Positions 16,178 through 25,253 of a stretch of DNA of 64,000 nucleotides are shown here, piece after piece. The DNA comes from Thermohalobaculum sp965247385. Lineage in GTDB: Bacteria; Pseudomonadota; Alphaproteobacteria; Rhodobacterales; Rhodobacteraceae. A program made the position numbers and the translations under genes. The stretch is taken from positions 62,001-126,000 of the forward strand of contig CBDFHG010000003.1 of NCBI GenBank assembly GCA_965247385.1, given 5' to 3'. The first letter of the stretch is position 1, and each line of letters begins with the position of its first letter. The notes below the pieces were generated by a model. It was not told the origin of the DNA, searched no databases, and saw only the letters and a program-made list of their open reading frames with translations.

Positions 16178-17333
16178 TCTTGACTCTTTGGGGTTCCCAA
16201 ATCAGCGAAAATCTGATTCTCTGTGATCGACGCAGAGAAGGAGGGAATGGCAATGGTAGGTGTCGAGATTACACGCACGGATATGACGGTGGCGGAGTTG
16301 CGGGCGTCGGCGGGCGGCGCGACGGATGGGCGCGCGGCGCGACGGATGCTGGCGCTGGCGCTGGTGCTGGAGGGGGCGGACCGGGCGACCGCTGCGGCGA
16401 CCTGCGGGATGGACCGGCAGACGTTGCGCGACTGGGTGCACCGCTACAACGCCGAGGGGCTGTCCGGCCTCTCCAACCGCCCATCTCCCGGCAAGCCGCC
16501 ACTGCTTTCGGCGGCGCAGAAGGCCGCGCTCGCCGCGCAGGTGGAGAAGGGTCCCGACCCGGAGGTCGACGGGGTGGTGCGCTGGCGGCGCATTGACCTG
16601 AAGCGGTGGACCGAGGCGCAGTTCGGGGTCGTCATGCACGAGCGCACGGTCGGCAAGCAGCTGGCGGCGCTCGGCTATCGGCGGCTGTCGGTGCGTCCGC
16701 AACACCCGAAGGCCGACCCCGCGGAGCAGGAGGCGTTTAAAAAAACTTCTCCCGGACGGTAGCGGCGGCCCTCCTCGAGGCGGCGCACGGCAAACCGCTC
16801 GAGATCTGGTTCCAGGATGAAGCCAGGGTGGGTCAGCAGGGCACGCTGACAAGGGTCTGGGCGAAGCGCGGCACCCGCCCCCGCGCCGTCCGCGACACGC
16901 GCTACAAATCGGCCTGCATTTTCGGCGCAGTCTGCCCTGACCGCGCCACCGCCGCCGGTCTGGTCATGCCCTTCGCCGACACCGAGGCGATGAATGCCCA
17001 CCTCGCCGAGATCGCCCGCACCGTAGCCCCTGGTGCCCACGCGGCACTCGTCGCCGACGGTGCCGGCTGGCATGCCGGCAAAGACCTCATGGTGCCCGAC
17101 AACATCACGCTGCTCATTCTCCCGCCATACGCGCCCGAACTCAATCCGGTCGAAAACGTCTGGCAATACCTGCGCGCCAACAAGCTCGCCATAACCGTCT
17201 TCGATGACTACGCCGACATCGTCGACAAATGCTGCACCGCATGGAACTTCTTCGCAAACGATACAGCCGCCATCGCCTCCATCACCACACGACAATGGGC
17301 ACAGGTCAATCTCTAGGGCGATTGGTATAATCG
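16178..17333 (+). mobile_element. IS630-family element
   Basis: Contains the two-frame transposase described below and ends at 17333 with GGGCGATTGGTATA next to TA, the target dinucleotide of this family. The insertion splits a LysR-type gene whose remnant begins directly at the right end. A clear matching left end is not seen beside the gene. The nearest related end is at 15711, beyond the ISL3-like remnant, so the true left boundary is uncertain. Confidence 0.65.
16253..17316 (+). CDS. IS630 transposase OrfAB, joined by -1 frameshift
   Basis: OrfA (ATG 16253, Shine-Dalgarno GAGAAGGAGG, stop at 16762) carries the helix-turn-helix half: CGMDRQTLRDWVHRYN and a winged region. The DDE half continues in the -1 frame with QDEARV, VADGAGWH and PPYAPELNPVENVW, ending at 17316. 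The overlap contains TTTAAAAAAAC at 16737-16747, a slippery run. A one-base backward slip there gives the expected KKNFSRTV junction. This is the pattern of programmed frameshifting known in several IS630 members, although a plain frameshift mutation cannot be excluded. All three acidic residues are present. Confidence 0.75.
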
Positions 17334-17640
17334 TTTCTATCCACTCGCGTGCAGCGCGAATGCTCTTGAGATCTCGCTGATCGACATGAGAGAGGAGCCA
17401 GACCTCACGCTCCGGCAGAGGCGTCATTCCACCCACATCGACGGCCTGAAGTCTCGGATCGCCCGACCCTGTAACCAACGGAAGAACTGCCTTGCCGATG
17501 CCGCATGCCGCAGCCTCGATAGCGGTTTCGGCATTCGAAGTTGGAAGCCGGTGCGTGGTTTGATTGCGCGCACGATCTTGTCGGCGACACTTTTAATAGC
17601 TTGACGAGTACCGATATTCAAAAAGAATACTGGCAACTAA
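17334..17640 (-). pseudogene. C-terminal fragment of a LysR-type regulator
   Basis: The minus strand reads KIVRAIKPRTGFQLRMP, then in a shifted frame NAETAIEAAACGIGKAVLPLV...LPEREVWLLSHVDQRD...REWIETI. This matches the end of a LysR effector-binding domain. The IS630 element cuts it at 17333 and a frameshift lies near 17540. The DNA-binding half is not in the window. It is a dead fragment. Confidence 0.7.
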
Positions 17641-17652
17641 AGGAGGATTGAT

Positions 17653-18225
17653 ATGCCGACACCTGTCTTTGACGCGTCCACTGATGAAATCTGTATAAAT
17701 TCACCACCGGATATTCACCGCCGGCACGATGTGAGTTCTTACGTTGACGATTGGTCGCTGGAGGAGCATGACGAAATCCTCTCGCTTAGCGATATTTCTT
17801 ATGTCCGTTATATCGACCCTTCAATTAACCTGGCCAAGAAGCAACATGATATTGCTCAAAAGCACGTCAAGGCGTTTCAGGCTTCGACGGCGCGTTTGAA
17901 CGAACTGAAAAAAGACGCGCGCACTGAGGGGCATACCGTGTCATCGGGATCAGAAAAGGATCTAATGACATTTCTGAGCGAGCATATTTTCACGTGTCGT
18001 CCCTTCATCACGCTTCTTGACAACGGCAATTTCCGTGCTCTCTGGAAAACCCCGGAAGGTGAGCAGATTGGCCTGCAATTTCGTGGTGGCAACGAAGTTC
18101 AATACGTTCTTATTGCCGATAGGACGGACAGAGGTTTTATGGCGCGTTCGTCTGGTCGCGACGCGCTCTCGGACATCGATGGCCATATCAATGTCCACAA
18201 TCTCGAACGATTGTTGGCCGCATGA
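17653..18225 (+). CDS. conserved hypothetical protein of mobile regions
   Basis: A 190-residue soluble protein with a very good Shine-Dalgarno (AAGGAGG, 17640-17646) before ATG 17653. A coiled-coil segment lies at about 60-95, followed by a compact domain with RPFITLLDNGNFRALWK and GLQFRGGNEVQYVLIA. I recall similar proteins next to small genes in integrated elements but know no function. Its stop overlaps the next ATG (ATGA at 18222-18225), so the two are translationally coupled, the arrangement of a toxin-antitoxin or other two-component cassette. Composition is less GC-rich than the housekeeping genes. Confidence 0.65.
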   Translation: MPTPVFDASTDEICINSPPDIHRRHDVSSYVDDWSLEEHDEILSLSDISYVRYIDPSINLAKKQHDIAQKHVKAFQASTARLNELKKDARTEGHTVSSGSEKDLMTFLSEHIFTCRPFITLLDNGNFRALWKTPEGEQIGLQFRGGNEVQYVLIADRTDRGFMARSSGRDALSDIDGHINVHNLERLLAA

Positions 18226-18377
18226 AAGGTGATCTAGTCCCCTGTCTAGCCCTCTGTAATGATCACATTCTCCGGTATGTTGGCGGCAACCATGTCGAGA
18301 AGGATGAAGACGGTTTGCCAGTCATCACTGGCGGCGGTTTTATCGCCAAGCCTAGGGACGACATCAAGCCATCCTAG
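18222..18377 (+). CDS. 51-residue ORF coupled to the upstream gene, possibly truncated
   Basis: ATG 18222 overlaps the upstream stop. The product begins MKGDLVPCLALCNDHILRYV, contains GLPVITGGGFIAKP and stops at 18377. The downstream sequence in another frame (about 18385-18470, SLDEQVQMVRDAARLDHG) may be the lost continuation, which would make this a frameshifted fragment of a longer protein. No function can be given. Confidence 0.45.
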   Translation: MKGDLVPCLALCNDHILRYVGGNHVEKDEDGLPVITGGGFIAKPRDDIKPS

Positions 18378-18469
18378 GCTCGAAAGCCTCGAGGGCTCTT
18401 TGGATGAACAGGTTCAAATGGTTCGCGACGCGGCCCGCCTCGACCATGGGGCTAGGTGTGAACCGGCGT

Positions 18470-18600
18470 GGAATACTGACCCCTTATCGGGGGTAATCGG
18501 CGTCCAGTATTGACCCCCCACCTTTCTGCCTGATGTTTGAGTTTTTGAGCATCGGGTACTCGGGGGATGTTGATAGTGGAGACGACCGCGAAGGTTCGGC
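18470..18600. other. probable insertion scar (unassigned IS end)
   Basis: The sequence GTGTGAACCGGCGTGGAATA / TACTGACCCC and a second TATTGACCCCCC about 40 bp later look like paired element-end repeats of the kind found at IS21-type ends. On the right it joins a truncated peptidase gene at about 18600. No transposase piece is recognisable, so the family is only a guess. Confidence 0.3.
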
Positions 18601-18948
18601 GGGACCATATTGTTGATAAGAAGAGTACCTGGCATAGGTCGAGCCACCGGTGTTCGACGAGTAGTTGAAGGTGATATGGGCGGTGGGCCAGTCGGTCAGT
18701 TTCAGCAGATCGACTGCGATCAGGTCGTCCCACAGCGCAAATGCATCGCGTGCCGCCGCCTCCATCGCCGGGGTCATCGCCACATAGCCCGACATCTCGT
18801 CGGTGTATTCCGCGTGGATCGGGTCGACCTGGCCGGTGCCGATCGAAAAGGAGATGATGTCGACAGACCAGGCAAGCGATGGCGCCGTGCCGTCCTGGGT
18901 GGTCAGGGCGGAAATGACCTGGTCGTTGTCGTAGACCGGCTGGTGCAC
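18600..18948 (-). pseudogene. N-terminal fragment of an M10/serralysin-like metallopeptidase
   Basis: The minus strand gives DNDQVISALTTQDGTAPSLAW, GQVDPIHAEYTDEMSGYVAM, then AARDAFALWDDLIAVDL and HITFNYSSNT. This resembles the segment that precedes the HExxH zinc motif in serralysin-type secreted peptidases. The zinc site and the RTX repeats are absent because the frame runs into the insertion scar. GTG 18948 is the only nearby start. Family assignment is by recalled pattern. Confidence 0.5.
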
Positions 18949-19195
18949 GGTGCTCTCCTGGATCCACGGCCATGTTCTCCGTGTCGTGCAAGGGGCCGGT
19001 TCCCGGGCCAGTCGAAGGGATCTCGGGAAATGTCTATGGCTTGAACCTTGGGGTGCACTTAAGATTCAGCGTAAAGAGCGCGTTAATTGCCGTGCTGCCG
19101 GGCGCGGATTGCAATAAACAGGTAAATGCCATAGTCGGGCGCGACCGCGATCTTACGCGATCTTACGGACGCCAAGATTTGAGGGACTGACACGA

Positions 19196-20155
19196 ATGCA
19201 GACTTATCTCGACTTCGAGAAGGGACTGGCCGAGCTGCAAGGCAAAGCCGAGGAACTGCGCGCGATGGCGCGCCAGGATCCCGAACTGAAGACCGGGACC
19301 GAGGCTGACCAACTCGACCGCAAGGCCACCAGGATGCTGCGCGATCTCTACAAAGAGTTGACCCCATGGCAGAAATGCCAGGTCGCGCGCCACCCGAACC
19401 GGCCCCACGCCCGCGAATACATCAATGCGCTGTTCACCGAATTCACGCCCTTGGCCGGTGACCGGAATTTTGCCGAGGACCATGCGGTGATGGGCGGGCT
19501 GGCGCGCTTCAACGACCGTCCGGTGATGGTGCTCGGCCTTGAGAAGGGCTCGGACACAAAATCGCGGCTCGAGCACAATTTCGGCATGGCCCGGCCCGAG
19601 GGCTACCGCAAGGCGGTGCGCCTGATGGAGATGGCCGATCGCTTCGGCCTGCCGCTGATCACCCTGGTCGACACGCCGGGCGCCTACCCCGGCAAGGGTG
19701 CCGAGGAGCGTGGCCAGGCCGAGGCCATCGCGCGGGCGACCGATATGTGCCTGAAGCTGCACGCGCCGTTGATATCGGTGGTGATCGGCGAGGGCGGCTC
19801 CGGCGGCGCCGTGGCATTCGCCACCGCCAACCGGTTGATCATGCTGGAGTACGCGATCTATTCGGTGATCTCGCCCGAGGGCTGCGCCTCGATCCTGTGG
19901 AAGAACGCCGACAAGATGCGCGAGGCCGCCGCAGCACTACGACTGACGGCGCAGGATCTGCTGGAGCTTGGGGTGATCGACACCATCGTCCCCGAACCGC
20001 TGGGCGGCGCGCACCGCGACCGCGCGGCTGCGATCGCTGGCGTCAGCGAGGCGATCCAGGCGGCCCTGATCTCGATGAACGGGTTGTCGCCGGTCCAGAT
20101 CCGGGGCGCACGGCGTGAGAAGTTCATCGGCATGGGGGCGAAGGGGTTGGGATGA
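19196..20155 (+). CDS. accA: acetyl-CoA carboxylase carboxyltransferase subunit alpha
   Basis: A 319-residue subunit that, with AccD, transfers the carboxyl group from biotin to acetyl-CoA in the first step of fatty-acid synthesis. Features: N-terminal coiled helix (YLDFEKGLAELQGKAEELR), core segments LITLVDTPGAYPGKGAEERGQ, VIGEGGSGGAVA and SVISPEGCASILWK, and a normal C-terminus. ATG 19196 follows GAGGGACTGACACGA. It is a single gene here; the neighbours are accessory or divergent. Confidence 0.95.
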   Translation: MQTYLDFEKGLAELQGKAEELRAMARQDPELKTGTEADQLDRKATRMLRDLYKELTPWQKCQVARHPNRPHAREYINALFTEFTPLAGDRNFAEDHAVMGGLARFNDRPVMVLGLEKGSDTKSRLEHNFGMARPEGYRKAVRLMEMADRFGLPLITLVDTPGAYPGKGAEERGQAEAIARATDMCLKLHAPLISVVIGEGGSGGAVAFATANRLIMLEYAIYSVISPEGCASILWKNADKMREAAAALRLTAQDLLELGVIDTIVPEPLGGAHRDRAAAIAGVSEAIQAALISMNGLSPVQIRGARREKFIGMGAKGLG

Positions 20156-20394
20156 GGGGGCTGTAGCCGGAGCGAACGATTTCTCCCGCGAAACCAAGGA
20201 CGACACACGCATGATCGTCTGTCCTTAGTGCCTGAGCGCCGCTGTTGGTGTTTTGCGGAACGTAACAGAAATATCCGTGCTGTCTTTTGTCAACCCGATT
20301 GCCCTGGGCGCCCGGCCATTCGCGGTTGGATTCATGGCGATCAGTGGCAGCGCCGGGCGGGAGGATGTATTCAGGCGCGCGGACTTCCGGTGAT

Positions 20395-21213
20395 TTATTC
20401 GCAGACCACGCCGTCGCGGTCCGCGTCGTGCATGAACGGGTAGGCCGGATGGCCGCGCGGCACGGGCGCGATGCCGTGGCGTCTTGCTTCCTTGCATGTA
20501 ATGCGGCCGTTGGCGTTGTCATCCCAGCGCAGAAGCGCATCGGTACCGGTGGACGGGGCAATCGGCGACGGGTCCGGCCGGCCGGATACAGGATCGGACG
20601 CGCGACGCGTCCCGGCGGCACCGGGCCCGATCATCTCCGTGGTATCGCAGTGGGCAAGAACGCCCTTGAGCGCGACGGCTTCGCGGCGGTCGACGGTGAG
20701 GCCGTATTCGCGCTTGACCGCGACGACCCGGGCGGCGAACCAGCAACGGTTCATCGGCGGCAGCCAGCCGGCCGCGTCATGCCCGCATTTGGCGCCGCGT
20801 GCGCAGCGGTTCACCGCCGGGGCGGCGAGCGTGAGGTTGCGAAGATCGGTCGCGAAGCGCCGGCGGGTGGCGGGACCGGCGGCGCAGAGCCCGCTGTCGT
20901 GGGCCTCGGACAAGGAGACGATGTGTTCGATGTCGGTCTGGCCGGTGGAAGCGAAGGTCCGCCCGGTGTAGGGCCCATACACATGCCCGTCCTGGGCGGC
21001 CACAATCCGCGCTTCGATAGATTGCGGATAGCGATAATCGGCGCGTCTGTAAGGAGCGCAACGATACTCGGGACCGACGGTGATGCCGGCGAGCGGGTCG
21101 GCCGACGCCGGGCTGTCAAGCGATACGGTCATGGTGAACGCCGCACAGGCGACGGCAAGGCCCACAACCGGAATTGCCGCCGCGCGGCGGCGGTATGGAT
21201 GCAGGCGTTTCAT
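20395..21213 (-). CDS. secreted HNH-type nuclease with C-terminal excalibur domain
   Basis: A 272-residue protein with a signal peptide (MKRLHPYRRRAAAIPVVGLA..., cleavage near ASADP at 36-40). The catalytic region has DIEHIVSLSEAHDSGLC and NLTLAAPAVNR, typical of the DUF1524/GmrSD-type His-Me nucleases, followed by WLPPMNRCWFAARVVAVKREY. The last 40 residues are an excalibur calcium-binding domain (DNANGRITCKEA...HDADRDGVVCE). It is probably an exported DNase used for nutrient acquisition or competition. ATG 21213 gives the shortest complete signal peptide; an in-frame ATG lies four codons upstream. Confidence 0.75.
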   Translation of the reverse strand: MKRLHPYRRRAAAIPVVGLAVACAAFTMTVSLDSPASADPLAGITVGPEYRCAPYRRADYRYPQSIEARIVAAQDGHVYGPYTGRTFASTGQTDIEHIVSLSEAHDSGLCAAGPATRRRFATDLRNLTLAAPAVNRCARGAKCGHDAAGWLPPMNRCWFAARVVAVKREYGLTVDRREAVALKGVLAHCDTTEMIGPGAAGTRRASDPVSGRPDPSPIAPSTGTDALLRWDDNANGRITCKEARRHGIAPVPRGHPAYPFMHDADRDGVVCE

Positions 21214-21545
21214 GTCGGGCTCCATTGTGTTGCCTGGGTTCGCGCCCGGCAATCGCCGGGCTCCGCCGCCGGAACCGGGACCGGGCGCACGGGTCTGGCC
21301 GTGCAAGGCTCGATGCGCCCGCTCGCCGTTGAGCCGTTCGCCGATGGGCCGGGCGGCGAGAGCGGTCCAGGCCTCCCGATTGAGGCCGAGGCGGATGTTG
21401 AGTCTGTCGCAGATGGTCCCGGCTTTTTCAATGGCGAGCGTGACCAACCGGCAATTCTCATTATGGCTTGATTTTCTGCGATGATCTTCTGTCTTCTCAT
21501 TTTTGTGTTGTGCTGAGGCTTGTGCGGGTGCTGTAGCGCAGTTTT
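21214..21545. other. gene-free stretch
   Basis: GC-rich sequence between the secreted nuclease and the IS21 remnant. A minus-strand frame (about 21290-21480: VTLAIEKAGTICDRLNIRLG) could be a fragment of an unidentified protein, but no start, Shine-Dalgarno or recognisable family supports it. I see no RNA gene. Confidence 0.3.
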
Positions 21546-21895
21546 GGTTCCGGCGTGCGCATTCCGGGGTATTCGGCCGCCTGTTCCAGCAACATCCGGC
21601 CACCCGTACCGGGGTATCCGGCCACCTGTGACGCGCTGCCATGAGGCCCTCGATTTCAGTGTCAGTTGATGGGTGTTTCGTCAACTGTTTTGGCTTTCGT
21701 TTTTCGCATGGATTGCCCGCCCAGCGTGAGGCGGCAAGCATTGTGGACGAGCCGGTCCAGGATCGCGTCGGCGAAGGTGGGTTCTCCAATCACATCGTGC
21801 CACGTGTCGATGGCAAGCTGGCTTGTGATCAGGGTAGATCCGGCATCATATCGGTCTTCGACGATTTGGAATTGCCCCGGATTGTCGCCGCCTGA
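21546..21895 (-). mobile_element. IS21-family remnant: 3' end of istB and terminal repeats
   Basis: The minus strand reads EDRYDAGSTLITSQLAIDTWHDVIGEPTFADAILDRLVHNACRL to a stop at 21662, the C-terminus of the IstB helper ATPase of IS21 elements. Beyond the stop, two direct repeats of TATCCGGCCACCTGT type (about 21568 and 21607) resemble the multiple end repeats of this family. The 5' part of istB and all of istA are missing; the junction at about 21895 is fused in frame to a universal stress protein fragment. Confidence 0.75.
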
Positions 21896-22535
21896 CATCG
21901 ACTCGCTCCGCGCTTTCACGTCGCGAATCTCCAGATAGCGTAGCGACTCGTCGCCGCTGGCACCATGATCGCTGGTCTCGCCATCAAGCACAATGGTCTC
22001 ATCCGCCTGCTGAATCAAAGGCAGTGCCAGCGCCGCCGCACGGGCCGCCTCGACCGAACCGTTCCAGGCAATGGCGATACGCTCGCCCGGTACCTGCCCG
22101 CCGCCTTCAGCGTGTTGACGCCGAGATTGCGGTCCCGGTCGGGCTTCGCCACGACCACCAGACCGGCGAGGCGGCGGTGGCGCTTGATCACGTCCACCTG
22201 CTTGCCCTGTTCCTCGCACCGTTCGGCGCTGGGCCGGTCGCGGGGTGGGATGCCGGTCTCGATCAGGTCGAGACCAAGACGGGCGGAGACGGTCCCGGAA
22301 CCTTTCTTGCAGATTGGCTTCCTCGACATTCGCCCGCTCGATTGCCTGTGCCTCGAGTTGCTCGCGCAGGGCCGGTGGCACGGCGACCCCGTGGGGGATT
22401 ACATCCTGTGGCCGGGCCCGGCAATGCACCGCCTCGATATGTGCGTTATGCTTGCTCGCAATCGCGGCGGCGTGGGCGAGAACGTTCTCGCCCACGCCGC
22501 CGCCGCGAATCGGCACGAGTATCCTGGCAATCGAT
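21896..22535 (-). pseudogene. universal stress protein (UspA-like), broken
   Basis: Minus-strand pieces match a two-domain UspA-type protein: ARILVPIRGGGVGENVLAHA, IEAVHCRARPQDVI, then in a shifted frame LDLIETGIPPRDRPSAE and HRRLAGLVVVAKPDRDRNLG, then in a third frame GERIAIAWNGSVEAARA. At least two frameshifts are present, and the C-terminus is replaced by istB sequence. The first codon appears to be ATA (22533-22535) just after AGGAGAGAG, where ATG would be expected. It follows the fhs stop by 13 bp. Confidence 0.7.
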
Positions 22536-22548
22536 ATCTCTCTCCTCT

Positions 22549-24216
22549 TCAGAACAGTCCTTCGATTTCGCCCCGATCGTTCAGGCAGATTGATTCGGCG
22601 GCCGGGACCCTCGGCAGGCCGGGCATGGTCATGATCTCGCCGCAGATCGCCACAATGAAGCCGGCCCCGGCCGAGAGCCGAACCTCGCGGACTGGCAGGC
22701 TGTGCCCGTTCGGTGCGCCGCGCTGGGTTGGGTCGGTGGTGAACGAATACTGGGTCTTGGCCATGCAGACCGGAAGATTGCCGAAACCGTCGTCTTCCCA
22801 CTGCTTGAGCTGATCGCGGACCTTCTTGTCGGCGACCACCTCGTCGGAGCGGTAGATGCTCCTGGCGACGGTTTCGATCTTCTCGAACAGGCCCATCTCG
22901 TCCGGATAGAGCAGCGCGAATTGGGCGGTCCCGGCATCGATGATTTCGACCACCCTGTGGGCTAGATCCTTGATGCCCTCCGAGCCATGCGCCCAGTGCT
23001 TGCACAATATTGCCTCCGACCCATGGGAAGCGACATAGTCGATAATCGCCTGGATCTCCGCCTCGGTGTCGTTGATAAAATGGTTGATGCCGACCACGGC
23101 GGGCACGCCGAACTTCTGCACATTCTCGATGTGGCGGCCCAAATTCGCACAGCCGGCCTTCAGCGCCTCGACATTTTCGTTGCCCAGATCACCCTTGGCG
23201 ACGCCGCCATGCATCTTCAGCGCCCGGACGGTGGCGACAATGACCACCGCTTTCGGTGCCAGCCCGGCCTTGCGGCACTTGATGTCGAAGAACTTCTCGG
23301 CCCCCAGATCGGCACCGAAACCGGCCTCGGTGACCACGTAATCAGCGACCTTCAGCGCCGTCGCAGTGGCCATCACCGAGTTGCAGCCGTGGGCGATATT
23401 GGCGAATGGGCCGCCATGGACAAAGGCCGGATTGTTCTCCAGCGTCTGCACCAGATTTGGCTGCATCGCACCTGCCAGCAGCACGGTCATCGCGCCATCG
23501 GCCTTGATGTCGCGGCAGGTCACCGCCGAACGGTCGCGGCGATAAGCGACGATGATGTCGCCCAGGCGGCGCTGCAAATCGACCAGATTGTTCGAGAGGC
23601 AAAGGATCGCCATCACCTCGGAGGCCACTGTGATGTCGAATCCGGCCTCACGCGGGAAGCCGTTCGAGACGCCACCCAACGAGGCGGTGATCTGGCGCAG
23701 TGCCCGGTCGTTCATGTCCAGGACCCGGCGCCAGGCGACACGGCGGGTGTCGATCTCCAGCGAGTTGCCCCAGTAGATGTGGTTGTCGATCATTGCCGAC
23801 AGCAGGTTGTGCGCCGAGGTGATGGCGTGGAAATCGCCGGTGAAGTGGAGGTTCATGTCCTCCATCGGAACGACCTGGGCATAGCCACCGCCGGCCGCTC
23901 CGCCCTTCATGCCGAAGCAGGGGCCCAGCGAGGCTTCGCGAATGCAGATCGCCGCTTTCTTGCCGATCGCGTTCAGCCCGTCGCCGAGACCAACCGTGGT
24001 CGTGGTCTTGCCCTCGCCGGCCGGGGTCGGGGTCATCGCGGTGACCAGGATCAGGTGGCCATCCTTGCTACCCTGAACCGACTGGATGAATTCCTCGGAG
24101 ACCTTGGCCTTGTCATGGCCGAAGGGCAGCAAGTGCTCGCTGGGAATGCCCAGCTTGGCACCGATCTCCTGGATGGGCTGTTTGTTTGCCTTTCGGGCGA
24201 TTTCGATATCCGACAT
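22549..24216 (-). CDS. fhs: formate-tetrahydrofolate ligase
   Basis: A 555-residue enzyme converting formate, THF and ATP to 10-formyl-THF. The ATP-binding loop TPAGEGKTTTTVGLGDGL, the conserved SLGPCFGMKGGAAGGGYAQV and the C-terminal LSAGAGFIVAICGEIMTMPGLP are present; length is normal. It lies 33 bp downstream of a formyltransferase-family gene and at the end of the oxalate operon. It would capture the formate released by the Oxc/Frc cycle into one-carbon metabolism. Confidence 0.95.
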   Translation of the reverse strand: MSDIEIARKANKQPIQEIGAKLGIPSEHLLPFGHDKAKVSEEFIQSVQGSKDGHLILVTAMTPTPAGEGKTTTTVGLGDGLNAIGKKAAICIREASLGPCFGMKGGAAGGGYAQVVPMEDMNLHFTGDFHAITSAHNLLSAMIDNHIYWGNSLEIDTRRVAWRRVLDMNDRALRQITASLGGVSNGFPREAGFDITVASEVMAILCLSNNLVDLQRRLGDIIVAYRRDRSAVTCRDIKADGAMTVLLAGAMQPNLVQTLENNPAFVHGGPFANIAHGCNSVMATATALKVADYVVTEAGFGADLGAEKFFDIKCRKAGLAPKAVVIVATVRALKMHGGVAKGDLGNENVEALKAGCANLGRHIENVQKFGVPAVVGINHFINDTEAEIQAIIDYVASHGSEAILCKHWAHGSEGIKDLAHRVVEIIDAGTAQFALLYPDEMGLFEKIETVARSIYRSDEVVADKKVRDQLKQWEDDGFGNLPVCMAKTQYSFTTDPTQRGAPNGHSLPVREVRLSAGAGFIVAICGEIMTMPGLPRVPAAESICLNDRGEIEGLF

Positions 24217-24249
24217 GTGCTACGTTTCCAAAATTGCGTTGCTGACCGG

Positions 24250-25179
24250 TCAGGAGCCCAGCTTCGTGCCCGCCGATACCCCCGCTTGCGATGCCCATTC
24301 CGCGGCGGTGATCTTTCCTCCACCGGCGGGCCGCACACGTTTTACGAGGATTCGACCGCCGCCGCACTGCACAGTTACGCCATCCTCGGACACAGAGACG
24401 ACTTCGCCGGGCTCTGCATCGAGATTAGCGCCGCCCTCGGTGCGGCGGGTATCTAACAACTGCACCTCGGCGCCCGCCAGCGTGGTCCAGGCGCCGGGCT
24501 GCGGATTAGCGCCCCGGATCAGGTTGTAGACATCGGCGGTCGGACGGCCCCAGTCGATCCCGACATCCTTCTTGCGGCACCAGGACTCGTAGGTCGCATT
24601 CGACTCGTCCTGCGCGCTGCGCGGCGGGTCGCCGGCGCGGATCAGATCACAGACTTCGAGCACCGAACTGACTGCCGCCGGGAATATCTTCTTGAAATAG
24701 ACATCCCCCAACGTGTCGTCCGGTCCGACTTCCACCTCGCGCTGCAGCAGGATATCGCCTTCATCCAGCCCGCCGGTCGGGTAGAACCAGCTATAGCCCG
24801 TCTTTGTCGAGCCCCAGATGATCGGCCAGTTGATCGAGGACGGTCCCCGGTGCAGAGGCAAGAGCGAGGGATGGAAGCAAATCGAGCCATGCTTGGGGAT
24901 GTCACGTGCCGTCTCGGGCAAGATGATGCTCACATAGGCCATGACCATCAACCCGGCATTGCGGGCCCGCATCTGATCGAGGACGGCCTCGTCCTTGAAG
25001 TTCGGCGGCTGGTATACCGGAATCCCCTTTTCCAGCGCCAACTCTTTCAGCGGATCAACCGGACGGCCTTCGTCGTCGGGGGCGCAATAGACCGCGACCA
25101 CCTGGTCCACGCCGGCGTCGAGAATCTTGGCCAGGGCTTCCCGCCCAAAAGCCTGCTGGCCCATGACGATGAGACGCAT
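24250..25179 (-). CDS. formyltransferase resembling the hydrolase domain of 10-formyl-THF dehydrogenase
   Basis: A 309-residue Fmt-like protein starting at ATG 25179 (Shine-Dalgarno AGGGAGAG). The N-terminal Rossmann domain begins MRLIVMGQQAFGREAL. The active-site loop reads CFHPSLLPLHRGPSSINW, with the Asp in GGLDEGD. The usual N-x-H of Fmt is C-F-H here. The loop as a whole is closer to the hydrolase domain of ALDH1L1-type enzymes (YHPSLLPRHRG) than to Fmt. Placed between frc and fhs, it could move the formyl group between CoA or water and tetrahydrofolate. That role is inferred from context; a plain 10-formyl-THF hydrolase is the alternative. Confidence 0.7.
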   Translation of the reverse strand: MRLIVMGQQAFGREALAKILDAGVDQVVAVYCAPDDEGRPVDPLKELALEKGIPVYQPPNFKDEAVLDQMRARNAGLMVMAYVSIILPETARDIPKHGSICFHPSLLPLHRGPSSINWPIIWGSTKTGYSWFYPTGGLDEGDILLQREVEVGPDDTLGDVYFKKIFPAAVSSVLEVCDLIRAGDPPRSAQDESNATYESWCRKKDVGIDWGRPTADVYNLIRGANPQPGAWTTLAGAEVQLLDTRRTEGGANLDAEPGEVVSVSEDGVTVQCGGGRILVKRVRPAGGGKITAAEWASQAGVSAGTKLGS

Positions 25180-25253
25180 GTGTCTCTCCCTTTGTCGTCC
25201 GCCGGGTTGTCCCGGTCTTCGTTCCGTCGTCTTGGGAACGACCTCCGTCCCCA

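Noticed and set aside
22987..24456. Plus-strand open frame (489 codons) opposite fhs
   Set aside because: Shadow of fhs and the formyltransferase; no Shine-Dalgarno or recognisable domain.
24250..25179. Second fmt (Met-tRNA formyltransferase)
   Set aside because: A standard fmt already lies in the def-fmt operon; this protein's active-site loop and neighbours point to one-carbon or oxalate metabolism.
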